From Pyxicephalus adspersus (lineage: Eukaryota; Chordata; Amphibia; Anura; Pyxicephalidae), in assembly GCF_032062135.1 (NCBI RefSeq), contig NC_092859.1, positions 153,977,991-154,041,990 on the forward strand: a stretch of DNA of 64,000 nucleotides, read 5' to 3'. The notes beneath the pieces were generated by a model that was not told the origin of the DNA, did not search any database, and saw only the letters and a list, made by a program, of their open reading frames with translations. Both the position numbers and the translations under genes were made by a program. Each line of letters starts with the position of its first letter. Position 1 is the stretch's first letter. Below, piece by piece: positions 18,881 to 28,620 of the stretch.

Positions 18881-20954
18881 GATAGCAAGTTGTACTGTAG
18901 CTTCTGGGTCATTAGTAGTACAATGGTGTGCACATGCGTGCTTTTATTTATTTGTTGCATCACCAGCAGTGGACCCTTTAATTTGCTGGAGCCACTCATC
19001 CTGAGCACTTCCTTAACTTAAGTTACTTCCCCCAGCCATTTAATGGAATAGGGAGCAGCCAGTAGCAGGACTTTGATCGGCCGTAGCCACAGATTTATCC
19101 ACGCAGGAACATTTTCTAAGATGCCCATAGGTATGTATATAATATGCAAGTGGTCTCTGATCATATTTTCATACACACATGCAGTTTCTCATTGATACAG
19201 GGCGTGCCAGTCTCATATGGTCTATAAACTGCATTGGGTGCCTTCAAGTGAATGGGAGAGGTTGGGACCTTCCCTTTGCACACGACCGCAGCAGATCTCA
19301 GCATGGTTCTTCTAGTTCTTTTAGTTGGAAGATATGTGGCATGGTAGCATCTGCAGCCATAGGTAAATCTTTTAACCCATGGAATGGTTTGGCTTTCCTA
19401 GCTGCACAACCGAAGTTTGTGTGCCAGGGATCTGCCAACCGCACAGTTTGGCACCATGGGTCTGAAAGGGCCCCTTAACTGGCCATTCTTTAATATTCCA
19501 AGAAGAAAGGATAAAGAGGTACACTTTTCCATGTACAGTATTGCACTTATAATGAATTTACGTTCGGTGGCGCTGGGACCTGGGGAGGTGGTGGCGTTAG
19601 TCAGCCATGCAGGTATCTGCCCGTTAGGGCCTATTTTTTTGGATTCAGCCCATCCATGGTTTTTTGGGAGGACCTTGATATGTAGTTATTTGGCCCCCGT
19701 AGCCTGGTAATTCTCGTCAGGACAAAGAGACATCTCTACTGACTGGTGGTGCTCCTGGCAGCCAACCAGCAATCTTCCTTATTGTAGGGGAATGAGCTGC
19801 TTAATGAGGTTGGCTGCCACGAGCATCCATTGGTGACCCCCGCGTGTAAACAATTCTCAACCAGGTTGAAATCCCCATTGGCCAGTGCCTGTAGCTGCAC
19901 CTGAGATATGATAAGCAGGGCTTTTCATCATGCCCTAAATTTAACTTCCGTGTTTTAGTAGGTGTGGGAAAGTTTTGACCTAAGGCTCCAACCAGACATG
20001 TATCCTCATGTATCCAGTGAGAGCCGGGACTATGCTGGGTGTGTGTGTGAACTAATTCAGCCTCCGTACCAGATAAAGGGCAGCCGCATATCACGGCCCA
20101 AAATAGCTCATTCCCAGAACACCTCTGGATAATTAGCACTTTGGCACCAATGACTGTTTATGTTTGAAACAGGTTGAGTAATACTGCAACAATCCAGTCC
20201 TGATCTCAGATATGTAAATGGGATCAGGAATTTATATCGTCATACCTTACTTCAGAAGTAAAAAAAAAAAAAACAACCCCAAAAATGTGGGGTGTATATG
20301 AAAGTCTAAAGTACCGTAGAACATGCTTGTTTGGTATTGTTGGCGTAGGGCCCCTTTTAAAAAACTGCGTGGTTAGGCATTTACAACTTATACAACTCCC
20401 GTATGTTTTTTTTTAATGTCAACCTACCGCGTTTGACAACTGTCATGTGGTTGAAAGCAGTTGAGATCTTCATCCAAAAGCTACCGTGTGGCCAGAAGTG
20501 ATTTGTGACTTTCAGTAACTACACAACAATCCACTGCACCCGCAGCCACGGGCATACTTGTTCACAAAATGATTCCCCACCACAACATTTCAATGGAATG
20601 AAAGCATGATGGCCACCAAGCAAATGGCCCCAATACCCCGGTAACATGCATGAATATTATGAATTCTCAAACTATATGATGAGGAGTCAGCTGCCATAAA
20701 TTTGGCCAATTTTGGACCTATATTGATGTACTCCCAGGTTTATGGACGGATATTATGGAACAATGCCCAGGCTGGGACCTTGTGGGCTGCTGCTGGTTAC
20801 TGTAGACCCAAGTTGTTGGGATTCCTCAAACTGTAGCTGGTTGACTTTCTATTTGGTTATACCTGCATAGTTCTGAAACTGGCTGCATGAGTTTAATGAT
20901 GTTTTTAGATGTCTTTAAAGACGGTATTCTAGCCACCATTTTAAGGGGGCAAAA
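18881..20954. other. No supported gene
   Basis: About 2 kb with several ATG frames (19179-19478, 19417-19710, minus 19801-20139). It is slightly richer in C and G than its surroundings at 19200-20100 and may be the remains of an old retroelement, but I see no diagnostic motif. Confidence 0.35.
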
Positions 20955-21117
20955 CTGGAGCAAATGGGACATCTTGGGTGATCCAGCAAACCTGGAGTAG
21001 ATCTGAAACCTAGAATGACATGGCTTCTGGAATGGCAAACCTGGAATATTGGTCACCCAAGTTCTCCCATGCAGTCTATGTTCACCAATCTTTAGGAACT
21101 TTATTAAACCAGGTCCA
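20955..21117. mobile_element. Fold-back element family B, copy 4 (decayed)
   Basis: 'gggtgatccagcaaacctgg' and 'ctttattaaaccaggtcc' remain; the left end is eroded. Confidence 0.5.
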
Positions 21118-21755
21118 TTCTTCTTTCGCTGGCCACCAATTTAGAGCTTTTTCCCCCTAAAAATTGATTTTATTAGGGGTTCCCCAAGCCCTGACAATAA
21201 TCTCAGTAAAAAGGTTGAGCAAGGCTGCTATGGGCACATCATACATGTCTGTGTTGGTCAAACCTGGTTGGTTTTATCTCTTGGTATTGGTCAAAGTAGA
21301 CTATAGAATACATTTTTAAATAAAGCCATATTGGATGGTGTGATGCATTCCTGTACCTGCTGTTTTTTATTTGTAAATTTAGCCCTTAAGTAGCCAAAAA
21401 GGCTTCAGGAGATCAATGGCACCTCATGCAATGAGCATTGGTGGGGTACTAGCAATGTCCACTAGCATTGCTGGAGTTGTGATGACAACAATGATGGTGG
21501 TGATGAGAGGTGATGGCTATGGGGATGTCTATGACAGCCAGGCCACCAACCACCATCTTTGGTAACTCTGAGATTCATGGAGGCAAAAAGAAAACCATCC
21601 GCCATGGGTGTACAAGGTTGAAAAGATGCCTACAGCAGCAATGGCATGGGTTGCAATCAAGACTTAGAGGGCTACAATATGGTGGAAGATGGAGAATGGA
21701 CAAGGAACCCGACCTTTCCTCTTACTTCGTTCTTCTCTTGTTGAGCAGATACATT
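21118..21755. other. No supported gene
   Basis: Contains a short 'gatgatggtggtgatg' run near 21490-21510 (trinucleotide-like) and a 114-codon ATG frame that runs into fold-back copy 5. No gene supported. Confidence 0.35.
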
Positions 21756-21945
21756 GGCCATGGTTGGAGAGGATACACTTCAGTGAAGCTGGGTGATCCA
21801 GCAAACTTGGAATGGATTTTTTTTTATGTGCTAGCAAAATGTTTTGAATCCTAGACCAGATCCATCCCAGGTTTGATGGATCACCCAGCTTTACTGATGA
21901 AAGTGTATTCTCCCCAGCCTTGGAGAGCTTTAGTAAATCAGGGCC
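21756..21945. mobile_element. Fold-back element family B, copy 5
   Basis: 'ttggagaggatacacttcag', 'gaagctgggtgatccagcaa', 'gatggatcacccagcttta' and 'agagctttagtaaatcaggg'. Left end slightly degraded, right end intact. Confidence 0.7.
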
Positions 21946-22844
21946 ATTGACTACCGGCAATCCCTATATACACTTTACTCACTGCATGCATTGGAGATCA
22001 TTTTTATATACAAATGTCCCTTCTTATTATGAGGTCTACTGATGGTGACTACGTATTGTGCAGCCATGGTCCACTGTTGTCACCAAGATCTACTGCCATG
22101 CAGCCTTCACTGCTTTGAATGTACAAAGTATTTACAAAGAGCCTTCGGAGATCAGCACCAATAAATTACAACTAAGTATATAAAAAAACTGTATTTTATT
22201 GGAAAACGGTAATTATGACTAATACATGATGATTTTTTCAGCCGTGTAGAGAGCGACGATGATGTGCAGCTCAGTAGTGTCCACCTTTGGTGCTGCTCTG
22301 ATTCACCACAATTATAGGGCCCATTAGCGGGGCGCAGCCGCCCATTCATATGTGATCACACACATCCTAATGTGTTACATTCACCCACAGCATTTTCTTT
22401 TATCATCACATGATCAAGGTTTCAGATATAGACGAGCAGTTCTATTCTTTGCCCAGAAGAGGGTGACACGCACCTGGAGATTTACACAATTTTCTTCCTT
22501 GCCCGTCATAGAGCTAAAAATATTCAGCATTGGGGATGATAATGAACCCAATACCAAGGTCTGAGACATTTTATTTGGCCCAGTTAGTGCCCGTCTAACC
22601 CTCAGTATTGGTGCCACACATGTGTTACGGTAATGTACATAAAACATCTTGCCATTCATTTTCCCAAAAATATTTTTTAGGTACTATTGACTTAATAATA
22701 AATATTTTTAGAACATTCACCATTATTATTTATTCACAAATCCTCAATAAAAAGAATATCACATAATATACAGATATTATCTTCATACATTATACATTTG
22801 TTGTTAACGAGCAATCTTCTTTCATCATATATAATTTTAGTCTT
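21946..22844. other. No recognised feature
   Basis: Intergenic, AT-rich towards 22680-22840. Short ATG frames on both strands without motifs. Confidence 0.4.
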
Positions 22845-22874
22845 GACGCGTTTCGCCTATTAAAGCTTCATCAG
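22845..22874 (-). other. CTGATGA-hairpin-GAAAC motif (cleanest copy)
   Basis: On the minus strand: CTGATGA, A, stem GCTT...AGGC, GAAAC, GCGTC. It resembles a hammerhead ribozyme core (CUGANGA ... GAAA ... GUC) but has one extra base between CTGATGA and the stem and no long stem III. Three more copies with different stem bases lie in the window. Confidence 0.45.
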
Positions 22875-23077
22875 AGAAAATTTCAATACCTTCATATATG
22901 ATTTTCATTCCTTGCCACTCCTATCTATGACCACCGGTTTCTCAGCAATATTTTTTATATCAAATGAAGATCCTTTACATAAAAAAAAATTGTTCAAACA
23001 CAATATAATATTCTATAGGAGCAAGGAAAACTTCTCTTATTATATAGAGCAAGCAATTCCTATTTACAAACACAGTG

Positions 23078-23272
23078 GGCCTGATTTATTAAAGTTCTGG
23101 AGAGGATACACTTTTATAAGTGAAGCTGGGTGATCCAGCAAACCTGGAATGGATCTGGTCCAAGATAGAAAACATTTGCTAGCAAATAGAAGAAATCCAT
23201 TCCAGGTTTGCTGGATCATCAAGCTTCACTCATGAAAGTATATCCTCTCCAGAACTTTAATAAATAAGGCCC
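23078..23272. mobile_element. Fold-back element family B, copy 6
   Basis: 'gggcctgatttattaaagtt' ... 'ctttaataaataaggccc'. In both arms the same ~10 bases that other copies have (ctccaaggct / agccttggag) are missing, so the arms still pair: 'aaagttctggagaggat' and 'atcctctccagaacttt'. Confidence 0.8.
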
Positions 23273-23432
23273 AATGTTTCACCTAAAATCTGCACCGCAA
23301 ATGCATTTAATTTTGATCGGCACCCCAGTGCACTCGCCATGCATGGCAATGTTTTTAAAAAAGGTTGTGTGACTTTTTTTTTTTTTTGGACAAATTTTAA
23401 TGCGTGTAAAACTAAACCTTCAAAATTAAAAA

Positions 23433-23800
23433 ATTGCAGCCAGGCAGGTTCTGTATCCCAAGCGATGTCTCATCTGCAATAAAATACCCTTACCTATCTG
23501 ATCGCAATTTTTCATTGCACTCACCTGTCCCCATGGGCCACTATTGTCATCCAATCGTCTTCTTTGAGTTGGGCCTTCGCCTATCTTGATTGGCCGTCAT
23601 CATATAACTCCCATGCATGTTTGCAGCAGCTTATCCGGAGCTTCTGGAATACTCGGCACATCCCTGGTACCCTACACTGAGCTGCAACTGTGACGCTCAA
23701 TGTAAGAAGAAAGATTATGAACAGGCAGAAAAGTCACCGGCACCTTCTGCAATAAACAACATACCTGCTTATGTTGAACTACAGCCCCACTTTAAGGCAC
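23433..23800. repeat. Dispersed repeat family H, copy 2
   Basis: 'tctgcaataaaataccctta', 'atctgatcgcaatttttc' and 'cactcacctgtcc' match the order at 9105-9425. A 69-codon frame (23617-23826) overlaps and has no motif. Confidence 0.45.
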
Positions 23801-23848
23801 CGCACGGAGCTAAATGGGCCCTTTAGTGATTGGCATGGCTTCTGTATG

Positions 23849-24009
23849 TCTAAAGCTATGTACACACATCAAATCATTATCATCTGAGATGAACGTTTGT
23901 GCTCGTCTCGAAAAATCAACGGTCTCCTGATGCCCTTCATCAATCCACCACAGCTGGTTGATAATCAACCAATCAGGAATGGCCACTGTGCATTCCTATG
24001 GAGAAGAGG
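23849..24009. mobile_element. DNA-element family E, left half
   Basis: 'agctatgtacacacatcaaa', 'cctgatgcccttcatcaatc' and 'gaatggccactgtgcattcc' match the family E copy at 41875-42132. The right half is missing; an L2 tail follows directly. Confidence 0.55.
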
Positions 24010-24178
24010 ACAGAGGGTCCTCTCCTCCTCCTGTATCACTGTCTGTATTCACCTGCCATTTGCAACCCCTATTTATTGTACAGCGCTGTGTAATATGTTA
24101 GCGCTATAAATATCCTGTTTATTATTATTATTATTATTATTAATAATATTAATAATATTAATAATAAATAGCAATCAG
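24010..24178 (+). mobile_element. L2 3' tail with long TTA/AAT run
   Basis: 'agggtcctctcctcctcctg', 'tgtacagcgctgtgtaatat', 'gttagcgctataaata' then TTATTATTA passing into AATAATATT repeats. Confidence 0.7.
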
Positions 24179-24459
24179 TGCCAGTCAGTTGCTGCCAATT
24201 CTACCATGGCAGGTTTTCAATCACTGAGACAAAACATTGGCATAAAAAGTGTTTTTCTATCAAATATCATTGCAGCAGAATATTGATCAACATTGATCCA
24301 AGCAAAGCTTTTTTTGATTGGTTGACCATCATATTGAACACAACACCAATCAATATTTGATCAATTGCAAGGTTTAAACAAGATGTTGTATCAGGGTGAA
24401 CAACCACTGCAGGTGCTATTCTGCCTTTGATTAGACATATCAACCTCTCTATGTGATAC

Positions 24460-24572
24460 TCTTAGATTGTAAGCTCTTCGGGTCAGGGTCCTCTCCACCT
24501 CCGGTGTCACTGTCTGTATCTGTCTGTCATATGTTGGTGCTATATACATTTTGCATAATAATAATAATATAA
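24460..24572 (+). mobile_element. L2 3' tail, internally deleted
   Basis: 'ttagattgtaagctcttcgg', 'tcactgtctgtatctgtctg' joined to 'atatgttggtgctatataca' and ATAATAATA. About 40 bases before the final block are deleted. Confidence 0.65.
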
Positions 24573-24922
24573 CGGTGAAATACAGATCGTGATAAATTTG
24601 TATTCTAACACAAAGAATCAATTGAAAATAACATTGAGAGAAAATCACATAGTTTGTGTCTAGAATAACATTTGTCCTTTGCAGATGACAAATCAGGATT
24701 CACCATTAGTCCCTATGAAGGACTCAGCCATATTCAGCTCACATTCTGCAAATCAGGATTTGAGATGAACACTGCTACTTGCATTCCCCCCATTCACCTT
24801 GTGCAGATTCACCGATGGCCGCCCAATAAAGACAGCAGATTGCGCTGCTGCATTTTTAAATATTCCCTACATACCCGTCAATGCCTAGTCCAGCCCAATC
24901 CAGACAAACAGATGAATATATT

Positions 24923-25122
24923 GGACCTGATTTATTACAGTCCTACCAGGCTGGAGAAGATGGACTATCATGGGAGGATCTGGGTGATCCAGCAAATCTT
25001 GAATGAGTTTCTTAAAATTTCTCATTATTTGGCAAATGTTTTCAGTCCTGGACAAGATCACTTCCAGGTTTACTGGATCACCCGGGTTCTCCTGTCCTGG
25101 GGAGCTTTAATAAATCCGGCCC
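24923..25122. mobile_element. Fold-back element family B, copy 7
   Basis: 'ggacctgatttattacagtc', 'gatggactatcatgggagga', 'ccaggtttactggatcaccc' and 'ggggagctttaataaatccg'. Same subfamily as copies 2 and 8. Confidence 0.7.
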
Positions 25123-25498
25123 TTGTCTCATTCCACCTATAATAGTTACCAATCTGGACAACAAACTGTTACTGTGCAGCCAGAAGTGCAAAACCACAAA
25201 GTGGGCAACCGCATGTGCTGGAGCTCCAATCTTCAAGGAACAATGCATGAATATGTGACATGTCATTTGTAGGAACCATTCTGTGATCTGCTGCTGCATG
25301 CAAAAAAATGTTCCCAACCTCTTCTTCTCCGGACCCCAACCCATTAAGACATTTTATTATTCTCATATTCTTTCCCAAGAGCAAGTGCACTGCATGCAGC
25401 ATGCCTTATAGCCCATGAGAATACAGTGGCTAGCAGGGGGCTGATGTGTTCTGGAAGCTATCCTCAGCACCCTGATGGTCCCTCCTACCAGCCATCAT
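25123..25498. other. No recognised feature
   Basis: Intergenic sequence before the 37-bp minisatellite. Two overlapping minus-strand ATG frames show no motif. Confidence 0.4.
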
Positions 25499-26389
25499 CT
25501 GCTTGCATTGTCCCTTCTCTCAACTATGATCTGCCTGCATTGCATAGAGAAGCCCCCCAGCCAAGATCTGCCTGCATTGCATAGAGAAGCCCCCCTGCCA
25601 TGATCTGCCTGCATTGCATAGAGAAGCCCCCCAGCCAAGATCTGCCTGCATTGCATAGAGAAGCCCCCCAGCCAAGATCTGCCTGCATTGCATAGAGAAG
25701 CCTCCTCTCAGACATGATCTGCCTGCATTGCATAGAGAAGCGCCTTCTCCCAACCTTGATCTGCCTGCATTGCATAGAAAAGCGCCTACATGAATTCTAT
25801 CATAAATGCTGCAGCCAGACTCATCCATCCTTCCCACCGCTCCTCTTCCGCTGCCTCTCTTTGTAGTTCTCTCCATTGGCTTCCATTTCACCTTAGAATC
25901 AAATTTAAGCTCCTGTGCTTTGCCTTCAAATCCCTCCACAGTTATTGTCCCACTTACATTTCTGACCTGGTAAAAAAAATACCCCGCTAGCCGCTCTCTC
26001 TGCTCCTCCAATGACCTACCAGTGACTTCCTCACTCATAACCTCATCACACGCACGGATACAAGACTTTTCTAGAGCTGCCCCAACTCTCTGGAATTGTC
26101 TTCCTCGTCCTATTCGGCTTGCTCCTACTTTCTGCTCATTTGAAAGAGCACTCAAATCCCATTTTTTTAAACTTGCTTACCCATCTTCTGTCTTTTAAAA
26201 ACCATCACTACTTCCCACCACTACATATCTCCCCTCCTATTGTGTGTAAATTCCCCCACCTACTAGATTGTAAGCTCTTCGGGGCAGGGTCCTCTCCTCC
26301 TGTATCACTGTCTGTATTAGTCTGTCATTTGCAATCCCTATTTAATGTACAGCGCTGCGTAATATGTTGGCGCTATATAAATCCTGTTT

Positions 26390-26421
<32 letters not shown>

Positions 26422-26475
26422 GAAGAAGAAGCCTCTTAGCCATGATCTGCCTGCATTGCATAGAGAAGCATAGAA
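25499..26475. repeat. 37-bp minisatellite interrupted by an L2 insertion
   Basis: Units begin 'ctgcctgcattgcatagaga'. Unit starts are 25499 (degenerate), 25531, 25568, 25605, 25642, 25679, 25719, 25761 and, beyond the L2, 26447. The spacing is 37 bp for the four central intervals, then 40 and 42. It is free of stops in several minus-strand frames, which creates a spurious 211-codon ORF. Confidence 0.9.
25795..26430 (+). pseudogene. L2-type LINE ORF2 C-terminus, 3' UTR and tail
   Basis: Best L2 copy in the window. The first 200 bases encode an open stretch with ARLIHPSHRSSSAAS, 'LHWLPFHLRIKFKLLCF' and 'LHSYCPTYISDLV', the usual C-terminal region of L2/CR1-type reverse-transcriptase polyproteins after the RT domain. 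A frameshifted 'DFSRAAPTLWN' block follows, then a 3' UTR with 'tagattgtaagctcttcggg', 'gtacagcgctgcgtaatatg', 'ttggcgctataaata'-type end and a TAATAATAA tail. The endonuclease and RT domains are absent (5' truncation). Such LINEs copy themselves by target-primed reverse transcription. This one ties the many orphan tails here to an L2-like source. Confidence 0.75.
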
Positions 26476-27464
26476 CAGAGGCTCGGTAATGGGTATTTTT
26501 TTAGCATGTCAATGGCAGTTCGTCATGATGTAATGGGTCAGCGGTGGGTCAATGGGGGTATGGTTGTAACCAGACAGTCCGATTTTAAACTGCAAGGTGT
26601 ACAAGCTATATTTTTTCAGACTTCTTTACCATTTTTAAAACTCTCTTTGCACATCCTGAATGAATATTTTTGTAAATGCAAAGCTAAAAAAGTTTCTTGC
26701 ATAAAATAATACATAATGATGAGTTGCTGGAGATAGGGTTGTAGGCTTGGTGCATATATTGGCGGCACAGCATTTCACTCTTCGAAGCAGCAGCACTCAA
26801 CAAATAGTTAATTTTTAAAGCGGCAATTAGTGTCATGTGACCCGGGGCACGTGCGAGACACATTATTAAAAAGCCAGTCATATTTGGGTATCAAAATAAA
26901 AAGGTTAGCTTGCGTTTTACTTCTGTTGTTTATATTCGTCATTCCAATGCCATAATTAGCCGTACGCCGTATGCTCCTGGAATGTCGCTAGGAGGGGTCG
27001 GGCCTGTCAGAGTCAAGGCGTACTTAGAAGTTATTTCGAACCATTATCTTATGGCCCCAAATTACTGGGCTCAGCGAAGGGAGTGCACTGTGCAGGCTTG
27101 TAATAAATACAGGAGTCGGCATTGTTAGAGTATAACATTCCTGACGTGACTTCTGGGAGGCGGTCCAGTTAAACTGGATCTAAATACCAAACCTCTTACA
27201 TCCACATAGCACATCCCCTGTGGAGGCTTTGATATTATAGGGTACAAAGCTTCTACAGCCAGCAGTTCAGCTGAGGTGGCGGAGACCAAGTCACATTGTA
27301 AATATTATTTTCGTTCTCCGGGATCCAAGATGAACTTTGCTGGCAAGAAGTAACACGTATATGGTGAAGGAAGGCTTTCTTTTAATTTAAGGATTCAGAT
27401 AGTAAAGTGCTCCGGTTGGGTAACTAATCCAACAGGCGCCATCTTGTTGGTCAAAATATGGTGT
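26476..27464. other. No supported gene
   Basis: Non-repetitive by eye. Contains 'cttgtaataaatacaggagt' near 27098 (an AATAAA followed by a boundary-like change) which might be part of an LTR, but I found no paired copy. Confidence 0.35.
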
Positions 27465-28620
27465 AGACTGGTATTCCCAAGCAGGGTTCCTCCAGCAATT
27501 GCTTGGGGTTCTACCAATCCCGGTTCCTTTCCTTCATCTCCCATCTTTTTTTTTTGTAGTTACAAAAAGAAAACAAGGTTTCATCCAGAGGTTCCTCGAG
27601 CAATGAGTAGATTGTCACCTCTCAGGCCTGTTTAGGTGACACCAATGATCTTTTTGGCTATCTGTAAGGGCGATATTCTTCCCAATGACCACCACACTAA
27701 TATACTGTGAGCTATGGATATATAGGGGGTTCCCTAAGAGCTAGAAGATGCTTCAAGGGGTCCCCCCATGTTAGAAAGGACAAGAAAGTCTGCTGTAGAC
27801 CAACCATTCTCAACCGAAGTTCCATGAAACCCTAAGGATCCTTCAGGGCTTGCCAGGTGTTCCCTGAGCTGTGGCCCACTTGTCTTCGTATTGTGTGCCT
27901 ACATAGTTCCAGGTCTAATGTCACTTGACACAATCATGACCCTAGGGTTCCTCCAGAGGTTTCTTGGGGTTCCTTGTACAATGAAGAATTTGTGTTCAGT
28001 TTAAGTGACACCAATGATGTTTTTGGCTATCTGTAAGGGAGACATTCATCCCAATGGCCAGCAATTATAAGAGGAATTCTTGTCAATGACCACTACACTA
28101 ATCTACTGTGAGCTATGGATATAGAAGGGGTTCCCTAAGAGCTAGAAGGTATTTCAAGAGAAAGTCTGCTTCTAGACCAACCATTCTCAACCAAGGTTCC
28201 ATGAAACCCTAAGGATCCTTCAGGGGTTGCCAGGCGTTCCATAAGCTGTGGCCCACTTGTCTTTGCATTGGATGCCTACATAGTTCCTGGTCTAATGTCA
28301 CTTGGCACAATCATGACCCTAGGCTTCCTCCAGAGGTTTTCTTCTACAATGAGCACTTTGTGTTCAGTTTAAGTGGCACCAATGATCTTTTTGGCTATCT
28401 GTAATGTAAGAGGCATTTTCCCAATGACCACCACACTAATGTACCTGACCTTTTCCCCTGCTTATAAAGGTGGCATTTGGACCACCATTGTAGGAATGAC
28501 ACCTTTCACACTGAGCATCATTGGGTGTTACCCCAATGAGCCCCAGTCAATTTTTTACCAGGGGTTCCCTGAACATTATTTTAAGGGTTCCACTGGGGTA
28601 AAAATATTGAGAAAGGCTGT
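27465..28620. repeat. Tandem array of hAT-like family C (377-bp period)
   Basis: Units carry 'gaccaaccattctcaacc' at 27798 and 28175 (377 apart), preceded by a related partial unit from 27465. Each has 'ttccatgaaaccctaaggat', 'cctccagaggtt', 'gtgacaccaatgat'-type and 'gagctatggatata' blocks. The last unit trails off near 28620. The first unit has an unrelated insertion at about 27510-27590. Confidence 0.7.

Noticed and set aside
22845..22874. Functional hammerhead ribozyme
   Set aside because: Core words fit, but there is an extra base before stem II and only a minimal palindromic stem III; kept as a motif, not as a ribozyme call.
24672..25142. 156-codon plus-strand ORF
   Set aside because: Its second half is fold-back element copy 7; no domain in the first half.
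25520..26155. 211-codon minus-strand ORF with repeated CNAGRS / MQCRQ words
   Set aside because: It is the 37-bp minisatellite read through, plus part of an L2 in antisense. The period is not a multiple of three and the peptide is repeated in several frames.
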